Positions 9,333-18,075 are shown, counted from the stretch's first letter. The stretch is DNA of 64,000 nt from Moraxellaceae bacterium (GCA_029237815.1 JAQZBP010000001.1:368798-432797); one strand, 5' to 3'. Numbers and translations are program-made. The notes: generated by a model not told the origin, from the letters alone.

Positions 9333-9644
9333 GTGAGCCAGTTCGACAACGTCAGCGTCGTGAAGAAAGCCAATGTCTATTTCGACGGCAAATGCGTGAG
9401 CCATACCGTCCTCCTCGCCGATGGGACGAAAAAGACCGTGGGGGTGATCTTTCCCTCCAGCCTGGTGTTCAACACCGGCGCGCCGGAAATCATGGAGCTG
9501 AATGCCGGCCGCTGCCGCATCCGCCTGAAGGGCGAGAGCGAGTGGACGGAATACCAGGGCGGGCAGTCCTTCAATGTGCCAGGCAACTCGTCCTTCGAGA
9601 TCGAGACGCTGGAACTGCTGGACTACGTCTGCCACTTCGCCTGA
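9333..9644 (+). CDS. ppnP: Pyrimidine/purine nucleoside phosphorylase (DUF1255)
   Basis: A small cupin-fold enzyme that phosphorolyses diverse nucleosides to base and ribose 1-phosphate. The product has 103 residues (E. coli PpnP/YaiE 94). The [18 protein letters not shown] stretch and the C-terminal sequence [15 protein letters not shown] match the family closely. Translation starts at GTG 9333, preceded by AGAGGAG; no better ATG exists before the conserved FDNVSV segment. Confidence 0.9.
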   Translation: MSQFDNVSVVKKANVYFDGKCVSHTVLLADGTKKTVGVIFPSSLVFNTGAPEIMELNAGRCRIRLKGESEWTEYQGGQSFNVPGNSSFEIETLELLDYVCHFA

Positions 9645-9665
9645 CGCCAGACCGTCATCCCCCTC

Positions 9666-9686
9666 GCCGGCGCTCAGGGCGCCGGC
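9666..9686. terminator. GC hairpin between ppnP and the lipocalin gene
   Basis: GCCGGCGC (9666-9673) pairs with GCGCCGGC (9679-9686) around a 5-nt loop. It lies where the two convergent genes meet and overlaps the lipocalin stop region. No clear T run is present. Confidence 0.4.
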
Positions 9687-10360
9687 AGCCCCACCCCCTC
9701 CTCCACCGACGTCGCCGACCCACCCTCCTGGGGAATTTCCCGCAGTCGTTCAAGGTCGAAACCCTGCGCACGCGCCTGGTCCAGCAGCTCCCGGTAGTCG
9801 GGCTCACCCAGCACCGGACTGCGCGACAGCAGCCACAAGTGCTCGCCGTCGGGCGTGGCGACGAGCGCATGCCGGTAGTCCCCAGCAAGGTGGATGACCC
9901 AGAACTCGCTCCAGGCCAGCGGCATCCAGGTCATCCAGTCGGGCGCATAGCGCACCTCCAGCTGGCCCGCCAAGGCGCCCGGCTGCTTCTCCCGGGCCAC
10001 GCCTTCGTCGAGATGGATGCTGTCATCCGCGCCACGGCAGCGGTTCTGGACGCGCAAGCTACGGTCCGGCTGCAGGCTGAAAGTAAAGGTGGCCTCGGCC
10101 GCACAGTCCTCGTGAAAGCGGTCCGGAATGGTGGCGATCACATACCAGGTTCCGGCGAAACGCGTGAGATCGAGGTTCGGCACCGGCGCCGCTGCGGATG
10201 TCACCGGCGGTGGAGCCCCGGCGTCCGGCCGGGCACGGTCACCCGCCAGCGTCTTCGCGGACAGGGCGGCAGTGGCCAGCGCCAGCGCCGCAAAGGTGGC
10301 CAGCACCAGGCCCGCCAGGAAGCGCCACAGCCTGGACCCACCACGTTTTCCGATCCGCAT
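9674..10360 (-). CDS. Lipocalin family protein (Blc-like)
   Basis: A 228-residue exported lipocalin, a beta-barrel carrier of small hydrophobic molecules. A hydrophobic signal or anchor segment lies at about residues 12-35. The structurally conserved GxW motif is in FAGTWYVIATIP near residue 70, followed by barrel strands such as LEVRYAPDW and YRHALVATPDGEHLWLLSR. No lipobox cysteine is evident, unlike E. coli Blc, so it may be periplasmic or N-terminally anchored. The ATG at 10360 has AAGGAGG upstream. Confidence 0.82.
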   Translation of the reverse strand: MRIGKRGGSRLWRFLAGLVLATFAALALATAALSAKTLAGDRARPDAGAPPPVTSAAAPVPNLDLTRFAGTWYVIATIPDRFHEDCAAEATFTFSLQPDRSLRVQNRCRGADDSIHLDEGVAREKQPGALAGQLEVRYAPDWMTWMPLAWSEFWVIHLAGDYRHALVATPDGEHLWLLSRSPVLGEPDYRELLDQARAQGFDLERLREIPQEGGSATSVEEGVGLPAP

Positions 10361-10629
10361 TTGCTGCCTCCTTGCGTGCCCCGAGCGCGCCATGCGGACA
10401 GCCGGAGCGCTCGCATGCCAGTCCCTCCCAGCCTTCCTGGCCGGAGCAACGGGTCTACGCTAGTGGCTGGAGGGCCAAGCAGGCCAGTCAGTGAACGCAA
10501 GAACGCGTTGGCTTTTCTTTTACTGACGGTCGCAACCCGCCTCCGGAGGCCCGAAATTCGCCTCTCCGGATTTGACAGCCCCGGACCGCATCCGGAAGAT
10601 GGCCGCCCTCTCAAAAGGGAGTCACTGAC

Positions 10630-11388
10630 ATGCTCGAATGGATGGCCGACCCGCAAGCCTGGGTCACCCTGGTCACCCTGACCTTTCTCGAGATCGTTCT
10701 CGGGATCGACAACATCATTTTCCTCACCATCCTTGTGAACAAGGTGGAGGAGAAGCACAGAAACAGGGCACGCATGTTCGGCCTCGGCCTGGCCATGGTG
10801 TCGCGCATCCTGCTGCTGCTGTCCCTGGCCTGGGTAATGCGCCTGACAGAGCCCCTGTTCACGGTCCTGGAACACGCCGTTTCCGGGCGCGACCTCATCC
10901 TCATAGGCGGCGGGCTGTTCCTGCTCTGGAAAGCGGCTACGGAAATCTTCGAGAGCGTCGAAGCCGAGGAGCAGGGCGAGGAAACTGTTGCCAAGGGCAT
11001 GGCCCATGCCGGTTTCTATTCCATCATCCTGCAGATCGCCATCATTGATATCGTGTTCTCGCTGGACTCGGTGATCACCGCCGTGGGGCTGTCGCAGCAC
11101 ATCCCGGTGATGGTGATGGCCATCGTGGCCGCGGTGGGCGTAATGATGTTTGCCGCCAAGCCGATCGGCGAGTTTGTGGATCGCCACCCCTCCATCAAGC
11201 TGCTGGCGCTGGCCTTCCTGGTCATGATCGGCATGATCCTGGTCATGGATGGCCTCGGCCAGCACGTGCCCAAGGGTTATGTGTACTTCGCGATGGCGTT
11301 CTCGCTGGCTGTGGAAATGCTCAATATCCGCATGCGCAAGCGCCGCGCCGACCCGGTCCATCTCGGCAAGCCGACGCATATCGAATAA
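10630..11388 (+). CDS. TerC family integral membrane protein
   Basis: A 252-residue inner-membrane protein with about seven helices. The TerC signature acidic helices are visible: TFLEIVLGIDNIIFL near residue 20 and IIDIVFSLDSVITAVG near 140. TerC/Alx-type proteins are linked to metal (notably Mn) efflux and tellurite resistance. This is the shorter YkoY-like form. The start follows AAAGGGAG. I looked for a manganese riboswitch upstream and did not find its core. A strong terminator follows. Confidence 0.85.
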   Translation: MLEWMADPQAWVTLVTLTFLEIVLGIDNIIFLTILVNKVEEKHRNRARMFGLGLAMVSRILLLLSLAWVMRLTEPLFTVLEHAVSGRDLILIGGGLFLLWKAATEIFESVEAEEQGEETVAKGMAHAGFYSIILQIAIIDIVFSLDSVITAVGLSQHIPVMVMAIVAAVGVMMFAAKPIGEFVDRHPSIKLLALAFLVMIGMILVMDGLGQHVPKGYVYFAMAFSLAVEMLNIRMRKRRADPVHLGKPTHIE

Positions 11389-11401
11389 GTCCGCCGGAAA
11401 T

Positions 11402-11431
11402 GAAAAAGGCCCGCCACTGCGGGCCTTTTTC
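11402..11431. terminator. Rho-independent terminator after the first terC gene
   Basis: A 13-bp perfect stem GAAAAAGGCCCGC / GCGGGCCTTTTTC with a CACT loop begins a few bases after the stop codon. It has A/T runs on both sides. Confidence 0.92.
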
Positions 11432-11578
11432 ATTTCCGGCATCCTGACTGCCACGAGCCCTTCCCGGCAAACAAGCGTAACCCCGTGGGCCGGCATAGCC
11501 ATTCCGCGCAAGCGCGCTGTTGCCTGTTGCCGAGCAGCCTCCCGCACTGGCGCCTGCCGCATCCGGTTTCGCCCAAAG

Positions 11579-11604
11579 AAAAGGCCCGCTGCTGCGGGCC
11601 TTTT
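11579..11604. terminator. Rho-independent terminator after the second terC gene
   Basis: AAAAGGCCCGC / GCGGGCCTTTT with a TGCT loop lies 22 nt downstream of the stop of the minus-strand terC gene. Its core is the same as that of the neighbouring terminator at 11402-11431. Confidence 0.88.
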
Positions 11605-11626
11605 CCGGTGCGTTGACGCAGACACA

Positions 11627-12604
11627 TCAGGCCTGGGTGCCGCCCCGCTTGCGCGTGGTCAGCAGGCTGGCCGCGACGCTCGCCGCCAGGGTCGTGATCA
11701 CGATGGCCAGGGAGACCTGCACCGGCAGGTGGTACCAGGGCGCGATCAGCATCTTGGTGCCCACGAAGGTCAGCACCATCGCCAGGCCGTACTTCAGCAG
11801 GTGGAAGCGGCTGGCCATGTCGGCAAGCAGGAAATACAGCGCGCGCAGGCCCATGATGGCGAAGATGTTGGAGGTGAACACAATGAAGGGGTCGGTGGTG
11901 ATGGCGAAGATCGCCGGGATGGAGTCCACCGCAAACACCAGGTCGGTCACCTCGATCAGGATCAGCACGAGGAAAAGCGGAGTGAAGAGGCGCACGCCGT
12001 TCTCCACCACCCAGAACTTCTCGCCGCGGTAGCCGTCGGTGAACTTGAGGTGGCGGCGGGCGAACTTCAGCACCGGGTTCTGCTCGAGGTCGGGCTTCTC
12101 GTCCACCGCGACCATCATGCGGATGCCGGTGATGACCAGGAAGGCACCGAAAAGGTAGAGCACCCAGCTGAATTCGCGAACCACCCAGGCGCCGGCCATG
12201 ATCATGATGGCGCGCATAACGATGGCGCCCAGGACACCGTAGAGCAGCACGCGGCGCTGGTACTCGGCCGGCACCGCAAAGGCGGTAAAGACCATCAGGA
12301 AGACGAAGACATTGTCGACCGAGAGCGACTTCTCGATCACATAGCCGGTCAGGAACTCCAGCGACTTCTGCTCGGCAAGCTCAACGCCGACCGTGCCCTT
12401 GAGATACCAGAAAAGCAGGGCATTGAAGGCCAGCGCCAGCCCCACCCAGAGCAGCGACCACAGGGCCGCTTCCTTCACGCTCACCTTGTGCGCCTTGCCG
12501 CCTCCGAACACGAACAGGTCCAGCAGCAGCATCACTATTACGAAGGCAATGAAGGCGCCCCACATCCAGGGCTCGCCAATCATCACCTGCTGCGTCATTT
12601 CCAT
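11627..12604 (-). CDS. TerC family protein, Alx-like
   Basis: A 325-residue inner-membrane protein, close in length to E. coli Alx (321), which exports manganese and responds to alkaline pH. The conserved segments GYVIEKSLSVDNVFVF (near 87) and LVLILIEVTDLVFAVDSIPAI (near 205) carry the paired aspartates of the family. The ATG at 12604 has AAGGAG upstream; longer frames lack similarity. It is convergent with the first TerC gene, so the cell has two family members side by side. Confidence 0.88.
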   Translation of the reverse strand: MEMTQQVMIGEPWMWGAFIAFVIVMLLLDLFVFGGGKAHKVSVKEAALWSLLWVGLALAFNALLFWYLKGTVGVELAEQKSLEFLTGYVIEKSLSVDNVFVFLMVFTAFAVPAEYQRRVLLYGVLGAIVMRAIMIMAGAWVVREFSWVLYLFGAFLVITGIRMMVAVDEKPDLEQNPVLKFARRHLKFTDGYRGEKFWVVENGVRLFTPLFLVLILIEVTDLVFAVDSIPAIFAITTDPFIVFTSNIFAIMGLRALYFLLADMASRFHLLKYGLAMVLTFVGTKMLIAPWYHLPVQVSLAIVITTLAASVAASLLTTRKRGGTQA

Positions 12605-12691
12605 TACGGTCTCCTTAACCCCTGTAAAAAAAAAGCTCAACTCGAAAGGCTCATCGCACAACGGTGGCGCCGGGTGGCGCTGCTGGAAAGA

Positions 12692-12709
12692 CCCCGGCAT
12701 CTGCCGGGG
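12692..12709. terminator. Hairpin between htpX and the alx-like gene
   Basis: CCCCGGC (12692-12698) pairs with GCCGGGG (12703-12709) across a 4-nt loop just downstream of htpX on the minus strand. TCTTTCC follows, a weak U tract, so termination may be partial. A run of nine T on the minus strand lies further on, at about 12626-12634. Confidence 0.5.
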
Positions 12710-12733
12710 TGTGTCATCGTCTCAGCATGACGA

Positions 12734-13612
12734 TCACCGTGCGCTCTCAAGCGCCGCAATGCGCTCCTCAAGTGGCGGATGGCTCATGAACAACTTGCGC
12801 CATCCGGGCACCTTGCCACCGCCGGCAATGCCCATGGCCGCCATGCCGTCGGGCAGCGGCCCGGCGTGCGCACGCTGCAGGCGTCGCAGTGCCGCCACCA
12901 TGTCCGGACGACTGACGAGGCGCGCGCCACCCGCGTCAGCGCGGAACTCGCGCTGGCGCGAAAACCACATGACGATGGTGGACGCCAGGAAGCCCAGCAC
13001 CAGCTCGGCGACGATGGTGGTGATCCAGAAGGCGGGACCATGCCCTTCCTCGTTCTTCAGGATCACCTTGTCGACGAAGTTGCCGATCACCCGCGCCAGC
13101 ACGATGACAAAGGTGTTCACCACGCCCTGGATCAGCGTCAGCGTCACCATGTCGCCGTTGGCGACGTGGCTGACCTCGTGGCCGAGCACGGCCTCCGCCT
13201 CGTTGCGCGTCATGCTGCGCAGCAGGCCGGTGGACACCGCCACCAGCGCCTTGTTGCGCGACATGCCGGTGGCGAAGGCGTTGACCTCGGGCGAGTCGTA
13301 GATGGCGACCTCCGGCATGCCGATGCCGGCAGCCTCGGCCTGGCGGCGCACCGTGTTGAGCAGCCAGGCCTCGGCTTCGCTCGCCGGTTCAGTGATGACA
13401 CGGGCGCCCGTGGTCTTCTTGGCCATCCACTTGGAGATGGCCAGGGAAATGAAGGCACCACCGAAGCCCATCACCGCGGCAAAGATCAGCAGGCCCTGCA
13501 TGTTGAGCCCGTTGGCGTTCAGGTAGGGCTCCACGCCCAGCAGCCGCATCGACAGCGACAGGACGAGGACGATGGCCAGGTTGGTGGCCAGAAAGAGGAC
13601 GATGCGTTTCAT
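12734..13612 (-). CDS. htpX: Membrane metalloprotease HtpX
   Basis: Zinc-dependent inner-membrane protease that degrades damaged membrane proteins. The product has 292 residues (E. coli 293). Two N-terminal helices are followed by the catalytic HEVSH motif at 145-149, two further helices and a second zinc-side segment [11 protein letters not shown]. The C-terminal [12 protein letters not shown] is typical. The ATG overlaps the stop of the upstream hibernation-factor-like gene by 4 nt, indicating translational coupling. Confidence 0.94.
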   Translation of the reverse strand: MKRIVLFLATNLAIVLVLSLSMRLLGVEPYLNANGLNMQGLLIFAAVMGFGGAFISLAISKWMAKKTTGARVITEPASEAEAWLLNTVRRQAEAAGIGMPEVAIYDSPEVNAFATGMSRNKALVAVSTGLLRSMTRNEAEAVLGHEVSHVANGDMVTLTLIQGVVNTFVIVLARVIGNFVDKVILKNEEGHGPAFWITTIVAELVLGFLASTIVMWFSRQREFRADAGGARLVSRPDMVAALRRLQRAHAGPLPDGMAAMGIAGGGKVPGWRKLFMSHPPLEERIAALESAR

Positions 13613-13950
13613 GCGGGACTCCAGGCGTCGTCGCCGTGCGGGCCAGGAAGGGCCGCCAGGCGGCGGTGGCGGCCGACCCGGCGGGTGAGGCTGTGCAGGG
13701 CGCGACCGATGGCCTCGTGCAGTTCCGTCCGGGTCTCATGGACGACGACGGCAGGCAGGCCATGCAGCTGCACGACCAGGTGGCACTGCTTGTCCACGCC
13801 CCCCTTGCGACCATTGATGTCGGCCAGGTGGAGGCTGGAGTGGTGGATGTGGTCGGCCGCGTGCGCCAGCGCGTCACTGACCTGCCGGCGGATGAGACGG
13901 GCGACCTCTGCATCGAGGGCGAGGCCCTGGGTCTGTATGTCGATCTGCAT
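13609..13950 (-). CDS. HPF/RaiA-like ribosome-associated protein
   Basis: A 113-residue protein of the S30AE/HPF group, which binds the 30S decoding region and inactivates ribosomes under stress. The beta-alpha-beta layout ([13 protein letters not shown], then a helix with [19 protein letters not shown]) and the strand [14 protein letters not shown] fit the family, although the sequence is divergent. It shares a 4-nt overlap with htpX, an unusual stress pairing. It is divergent from the NhaR-like regulator. Confidence 0.7.
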   Translation of the reverse strand: MQIDIQTQGLALDAEVARLIRRQVSDALAHAADHIHHSSLHLADINGRKGGVDKQCHLVVQLHGLPAVVVHETRTELHEAIGRALHSLTRRVGRHRRLAALPGPHGDDAWSPA

Positions 13951-14021
13951 CGCGATGTCTCCTGTGAGTGGACACCGGCAATGCTGGGGGGCTTTCGCTG
14001 TCCGCAGAATTCACTTTTAAT

Positions 14022-14055
14022 CGGTTATTACTTCGGCTTTATCGAACAGATAACC
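14022..14055. promoter_or_regulatory. Inverted repeat GGTTAT/ATAACC ahead of the nhaR-like gene
   Basis: GGTTAT (14022-14027) and ATAACC (14050-14055) bracket an AT-rich segment immediately before the start codon, in the shared promoter region of the divergent genes. This could be a binding site of the LysR-type protein itself; inference from position only. Confidence 0.35.
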
Positions 14056-14811
14056 ATGCTCAACCTGAACCAGCTCCGCTGCTTCTGGGCCGTGGCCCGG
14101 GCCGGTGGCATCCATCGCGCCAGCGAACAGGTGCACCTCACCCCGCAGACGCTTTCCGGCCAGATCAGCAAGCTCGAGGCAACCCTGGGGGTGCCGCTGT
14201 TCGAGCGGCAGGGACGACGCCTGGTGCTGACCGAGACCGGCCGGCTGGCGCTCAGCTACGCCGAAGACATCTTTCGCGCCACCGGCGAGCTGGAGACCGT
14301 GCTGCGACAGCGCCCGGGGGCGGGCGAACGGCGCACGCTGTTCCGCGTCGGGATCGCCGACGTGGTACCGAAGTCGGTCATTTACCAGCTCCTCTCCCCG
14401 TCACTGGCGCTGGCCGAACCGGTGCGCCTGGTCTGCCGCGAGGACAAGCTGCCGCGTCTGCTGGCCGAGCTCGCCATCCATGAACTGGACCTCGTGATTG
14501 CCGATGCGCCGCAGCTGCGCGGGCCGCTGCTGCGCTGGCTGAATGACGCCGGCGTGCATCCGCAGGTGGCCGGTGAGTTCGAGGATGGCGCGCTGATGAA
14601 GGCCTTCGGCCGCGCCGGCGCCGGCGTGTTCCCGGTGCCGGCGGCGATTGCGGACGAGGTCTGCCAGCAGTTCGAGGTGAAAGAAGTGGGCCGGACGGAG
14701 GCGCTGCGCGAGCAGTTCTATGCGATCACCGTGGAGCGTCGCCTGTCGCATCCCGCCACGCTGGCAGTGATCGAAGCCGCCCGTGACCAGCTGTTTGCGC
14801 CTGCAGGCTGA
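14056..14811 (+). CDS. NhaR-like LysR-family regulator with internal deletion
   Basis: A 251-residue transcription regulator. The N-terminal winged helix (LNQLRCFWAVARAGGIHRAS, then LTPQTLSGQISKLE) and later GEFEDGALMKAFG match E. coli NhaR, the sodium-responsive activator of nhaA, which has 301 residues. About 48 residues are missing in frame right after LVIADAP (around position 14515). That removes the part of the effector domain that carries GECGVSF-like residues in NhaR. DNA binding may persist while ligand response is lost, or the deletion may be an assembly error. Confidence 0.8.
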   Translation: MLNLNQLRCFWAVARAGGIHRASEQVHLTPQTLSGQISKLEATLGVPLFERQGRRLVLTETGRLALSYAEDIFRATGELETVLRQRPGAGERRTLFRVGIADVVPKSVIYQLLSPSLALAEPVRLVCREDKLPRLLAELAIHELDLVIADAPQLRGPLLRWLNDAGVHPQVAGEFEDGALMKAFGRAGAGVFPVPAAIADEVCQQFEVKEVGRTEALREQFYAITVERRLSHPATLAVIEAARDQLFAPAG

Positions 14812-14887
14812 GCGCGCGCCGGCGCCTGCCGGATCCGGTGCGCCAGTCCCGAACAATCCCCTCCCTGCGCTTCCGCCGCGCCAATAA

Positions 14888-14912
14888 AAAAGGGGCGCCA
14901 CGCGCCCCTTTT
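14888..14912. terminator. Bidirectional terminator between nhaR-like and mpl
   Basis: AAAAGGGGCGC / GCGCCCCTTTT with a CAC loop lies 18 nt past the mpl stop (minus strand) and about 75 nt past the nhaR-like stop (plus strand). Confidence 0.9.
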
Positions 14913-14930
14913 CTACTTGCCTTCAATGGC

Positions 14931-16298
14931 TCAGGCCGACAGTGCCTTTACCAGCTTCTGGTGGATGCCGCCGAAGCCGCCATTGCTCATGATCACGACC
15001 TGGTCGCCCGGCATCGCGTCGGCCACGACCTTCGCGATGATGGCGTCGATCGAATTGAGCACGACGGCCGGCACCGGGCTATCCGCCACCACCGGGCCCA
15101 GGTCCCAGTTCAGGCCCTCCGGCTGGTACCACAGCACCTGGTCGGCGGCCGCCACGGAAGGCGCGAGATTCTCCTTGTGCGCGCCAAGGCGCATGGTGTT
15201 GGAGCGCGGCTCGATCACGGCGATGATCTTGGCTTCGCCGACCTTGCGGCGCAGCCCTTCCAGCGTGGTCGCAATGGCGGTGGGATGATGCGCGAAGTCA
15301 TCGTAGACGGTGACGCCCTTCACCTCACCGATGATCTCCATGCGGCGCTTCACGCCCGGGAAGGCGGAGAGAGCGCGGCAGGCGTCCGCCGGCGCCACGC
15401 CGGCATGCTCGGCCGCCATGATGGCGGCGAGGCCGTTGTTGACGCTGTGGCGGCCCGTCATGGTCCAGTGCACCTCACCGACCTTGTCGGTGCCGAGGTA
15501 GACCGCGAAGGCGGAGCCGTCCTCGCGGATGCTTTGCGCACGCCAGCTGGCGCCGTCACGCACCTCGTCGACGGTGAAGCGCTCCACCGGCGTCCACGCG
15601 CCTTTCTTCAGGACATCCGCCAGGTTGGCGTCGTCGGCCGGCACGATGATGCGGCCGCGCCCCGGCACCGTGCGCACCAGGTGGTGGAACTGCTTCTTGA
15701 TCGCCTCGAGGTCCTCGAAGATGTCGGCGTGGTCGAACTCGAGGTTGTTGAGGATGGCCGTGGCAGGCGCGTAGTGGATGAACTTGGAGCGTTTGTCGAA
15801 GAAGGCGGAATCGTATTCGTCGGCCTCGACCACGAAGAACTTGCCGCCGCCGAGACGCGCGCTCGCCGAGAAGCCCTTGGGCACGCCACCGATCAGGAAG
15901 CCGGGCGCCAGGCCCGCCTGGTCGAGGATCCACGCCACCATGGTGGTGGTGGTGGTCTTGCCGTGGGTACCGGCGACGCCGATCACGTGCCGCCCCTGCA
16001 GCACATGCTCCGCCAGCCAGGCAGGACCGGAGGTGTAGGGAATGCCCTCGTTCAGCACGTACTCCACGGCCGCGTTGCCGCGACTCATGGCGTTGCCGAC
16101 CACGACCAGGTCCGGGCGCGGATCGAGGTGGGCGGGATCATAGCCCTGCATCAGCGTGATGCCCTGCGCCTCGAGCTGCGTGCTCATGGGCGGGTAGACG
16201 TTGGCATCGGAGCCGGTGACGCGGTAACCCAGCTCCTTCGCGAGCACCGCGAGGGAGCCCATGAAGGTGCCGCAGATGCCGAGGATGTGAATATGCAT
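14931..16298 (-). CDS. mpl: UDP-MurNAc:L-Ala-gamma-D-Glu-meso-DAP ligase
   Basis: Murein-recycling ligase that joins salvaged tripeptide to UDP-N-acetylmuramate in the cytoplasm with ATP. The product has 455 residues (E. coli Mpl 457). It has the Mur-ligase N-terminus HILGICGTFMGSLA, the ATP loop GTHGKTTT at about 110-117, the VEADEYDSAFFDKRSKF segment and the DDFAHHPTAI motif of the C-terminal part. These features distinguish Mpl from MurC. The following membrane-protein gene lies upstream on the same strand. Confidence 0.95.
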   Translation of the reverse strand: MHIHILGICGTFMGSLAVLAKELGYRVTGSDANVYPPMSTQLEAQGITLMQGYDPAHLDPRPDLVVVGNAMSRGNAAVEYVLNEGIPYTSGPAWLAEHVLQGRHVIGVAGTHGKTTTTTMVAWILDQAGLAPGFLIGGVPKGFSASARLGGGKFFVVEADEYDSAFFDKRSKFIHYAPATAILNNLEFDHADIFEDLEAIKKQFHHLVRTVPGRGRIIVPADDANLADVLKKGAWTPVERFTVDEVRDGASWRAQSIREDGSAFAVYLGTDKVGEVHWTMTGRHSVNNGLAAIMAAEHAGVAPADACRALSAFPGVKRRMEIIGEVKGVTVYDDFAHHPTAIATTLEGLRRKVGEAKIIAVIEPRSNTMRLGAHKENLAPSVAAADQVLWYQPEGLNWDLGPVVADSPVPAVVLNSIDAIIAKVVADAMPGDQVVIMSNGGFGGIHQKLVKALSA

Positions 16299-16316
16299 GA
16301 AGGATTCCTGGAAAAA

Positions 16317-16853
16317 TCAGTGGGCCGGCGCGGGCGCCAGCAGCTCCGGAAACAGTTTTGCCGCCAGGAAGACATGCAGCAGAAACAGGGTGAGTGACAG
16401 CATGCTGGCCTGGAAGATGCCAATGTCCAGGGTGCGATGATAAACAAAGCCGCGCACACCGAGGTTCCAGCCCACCAGCAGCATCTGCAGCGCGACCAGC
16501 GCCACCAGCCAAGGCGTGTCCCCGGCCGCCACGCTGACCACCACCAGCGGCAACGCCAGCAGCCCGATCATGAAGTCGACGCCGTAGATGGTCGTCAGGC
16601 TCTGCACGTAGCGCAACTCCCGCTGCTTGAAGAGCACGAGCGCCCACAGCACCAGCGCATCCAGGGCCAGGGCCAGCAGGACGATGCCGACGGCGGCGAC
16701 CGCCGACACCGGCTCCGAGAGCCACTGGATACCGATGCCCAACGCCATGTCGAGGAGCAGCACCAGCGCCAGCAGGCCCGCGGAGTGCGGCATGTCCTCG
16801 GGGCCACGGCGCATCTGGCAGACGGACCAGTACAGCGACCACAGGGGTTTCAT
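16317..16853 (-). CDS. Hypothetical multi-pass membrane protein
   Basis: A 178-residue protein with about five hydrophobic helices separated by short polar loops (for example FKQRELRYVQS near residue 80). I do not recognise the family. The start MKPLWSLYWSV was chosen because upstream residues look non-coding. It lies 18 nt upstream of mpl on the same strand, so the two may be co-transcribed. Confidence 0.6.
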   Translation of the reverse strand: MKPLWSLYWSVCQMRRGPEDMPHSAGLLALVLLLDMALGIGIQWLSEPVSAVAAVGIVLLALALDALVLWALVLFKQRELRYVQSLTTIYGVDFMIGLLALPLVVVSVAAGDTPWLVALVALQMLLVGWNLGVRGFVYHRTLDIGIFQASMLSLTLFLLHVFLAAKLFPELLAPAPAH

Positions 16854-16976
16854 CGCGCAGTCATCCCGGAGCGGCAAGGCCGGGCATTCTCGCAAAGTCG
16901 CCCGGCGCCGTCACCGCCGGTCTTGCCCAGGAGGGGACCCTCTCCGAGAATGCCGGCAGTTCCGAAGGATGCCGCC

Positions 16977-17327
16977 ATGCCCACCCTCCCCGTCACCCTG
17001 CAGACCGCGCTCCTGCTGCTCTGCTCCAATATCTTCATGACCTTCGCCTGGTATGCCCACCTCAAGCACCTGCACCAGCGCCCGCTGATCCTGGCCGTGC
17101 TGTTCAGCTGGGGCATCGCTTTCTTCGAGTACCTGCTCATGGTGCCGGCCAACCGCATCGGCCACGGCACGCTCAGTCTGGGCCAGCTGAAAATCATGCA
17201 GGAAGTCATTACGTTGTCAGTGTTCGTGCCTTTCGTTGTGTTCTATATGAAAGAGCCGTTCAAGCTGGATTATGTCTGGGCCGCGCTCTGCCTGACCGGC
17301 GCGGTATATTTCATGTTCCGCGCCTGA
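16977..17327 (+). CDS. DUF486 (DMT-superfamily) membrane protein
   Basis: A 116-residue, four-helix inner-membrane protein. The SNIFMTFAWYAHLK segment near residue 14, the FEYLLMVPANRIG segment and the QLKIMQEVITLSVFVPF segment are diagnostic of DUF486, a small family related to drug/metabolite transporters. Function is unknown. AAGGA lies eight bases upstream of the chosen ATG. Confidence 0.85.
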   Translation: MPTLPVTLQTALLLLCSNIFMTFAWYAHLKHLHQRPLILAVLFSWGIAFFEYLLMVPANRIGHGTLSLGQLKIMQEVITLSVFVPFVVFYMKEPFKLDYVWAALCLTGAVYFMFRA

Positions 17328-17360
17328 CCCACCCTGCCCTGTCCCGTTTCCGGAGGCACC

Positions 17361-17492
17361 ATGAACGACGAACGACCCACCGAGCCCGTCCCCTCGAGCT
17401 TCCGCCCGTTCTGGGTCTACCTCGGCCTCATGGCCGCACTGACCGCCGTCATCGGAATCGTGGCCGCCATCATCGCCCTGCTGGTCCGCTGA
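17361..17492 (+). CDS. Small single-helix membrane protein (43 aa)
   Basis: A 43-codon frame starting at ATG 17361 with CGGAGGCACC directly before it. The polar N-terminus NDERPTEPVPSS is followed by one long hydrophobic helix (about residues 17-42) ending in Arg. The strong ribosome-binding site and the clean membrane-protein composition support a real gene. Function unknown; it sits between DUF486 and purE on the same strand. Confidence 0.6.
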   Translation: MNDERPTEPVPSSFRPFWVYLGLMAALTAVIGIVAAIIALLVR

Positions 17493-17511
17493 AAGGCACT
17501 GACCGCCGGGT

Positions 17512-17540
17512 TTGACAAGCGCCCCGGGGCGCGGAAAATG
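17512..17540 (+). promoter_or_regulatory. Candidate purEK promoter with palindromic spacer
   Basis: A consensus -35 box TTGACA (17512-17517) is followed at 17 bp by a weak -10 region (AAAATG). The spacer contains a perfect 14-bp palindrome GCGCCCCGGGGCGC (17519-17532), placed where a repressor could block polymerase. It does not resemble the enterobacterial PurR box. Confidence 0.4.
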
Positions 17541-17580
17541 GCGCGCTTTTCCGGGGCCGGAAGGCCATGAGGGCAAGGCA

Positions 17581-18075
17581 ATGACAGCACTGGTCGGCAT
17601 CATCATGGGATCCCAGTCCGACTGGGCCACGATGCAGCACGCAGCCGAGACGCTCACCCTGCTCGGCGTGCCCTTCGAGGCAGAGGTCGTGTCCGCCCAT
17701 CGCACCCCGGACAAGCTGTTCAGCTACGCCGAGACCGCCCGCAGCCGGGGCATCGAAGTCATCATCGCCGGTGCCGGCGGCGCCGCCCACCTGCCGGGCA
17801 TGTGCGCCGCCAAGACCTCGCTGCCGGTCCTCGGCGTGCCGGTGCAGTCGCAGGCCCTGAACGGCCTCGACTCCCTGCTCTCCATCGTGCAGATGCCGGG
17901 CGGCGTGCCCGTCGGCACCCTCGCCATCGGCAAGGCCGGCGCCATCAATGCCGCATTGCTGGCCGCCCAGATCATTGCTGGCAAGCATCCCGCCTTCCTG
18001 GTGGCCATCGAGACGTTCCGCCGCGAGCAGACCGACAAGGTGCTCGCCAACCCGGTTCCGGGACAGACGGCATGA
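17581..18075 (+). CDS. purE: N5-carboxyaminoimidazole ribonucleotide mutase
   Basis: Converts N5-CAIR to CAIR in purine synthesis (class I PurE). The product has 164 residues. The conserved IIMGSQSDW near residue 8, SAHRTPD near 39 and the [11 protein letters not shown] loop near 66 are all present. The ATG at 17581 has an AAGG element upstream. The stop codon overlaps the purK start. Confidence 0.95.
   Translation: MTALVGIIMGSQSDWATMQHAAETLTLLGVPFEAEVVSAHRTPDKLFSYAETARSRGIEVIIAGAGGAAHLPGMCAAKTSLPVLGVPVQSQALNGLDSLLSIVQMPGGVPVGTLAIGKAGAINAALLAAQIIAGKHPAFLVAIETFRREQTDKVLANPVPGQTA

Noticed and set aside
10361..12733. Manganese (yybP-ykoY) riboswitch before either terC gene
   Set aside because: The upstream regions at 10361-10629 and 12605-12733 contain hairpins but not the conserved GGGGAGUA-type core.
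11549..14839. Near-repeat GGCGCCTGCCG-ATCCGGT at 11549-11567 and 14821-14839
   Set aside because: 18 of 19 bases match and both lie near terminators, but two short copies are not enough to call a repeat family.
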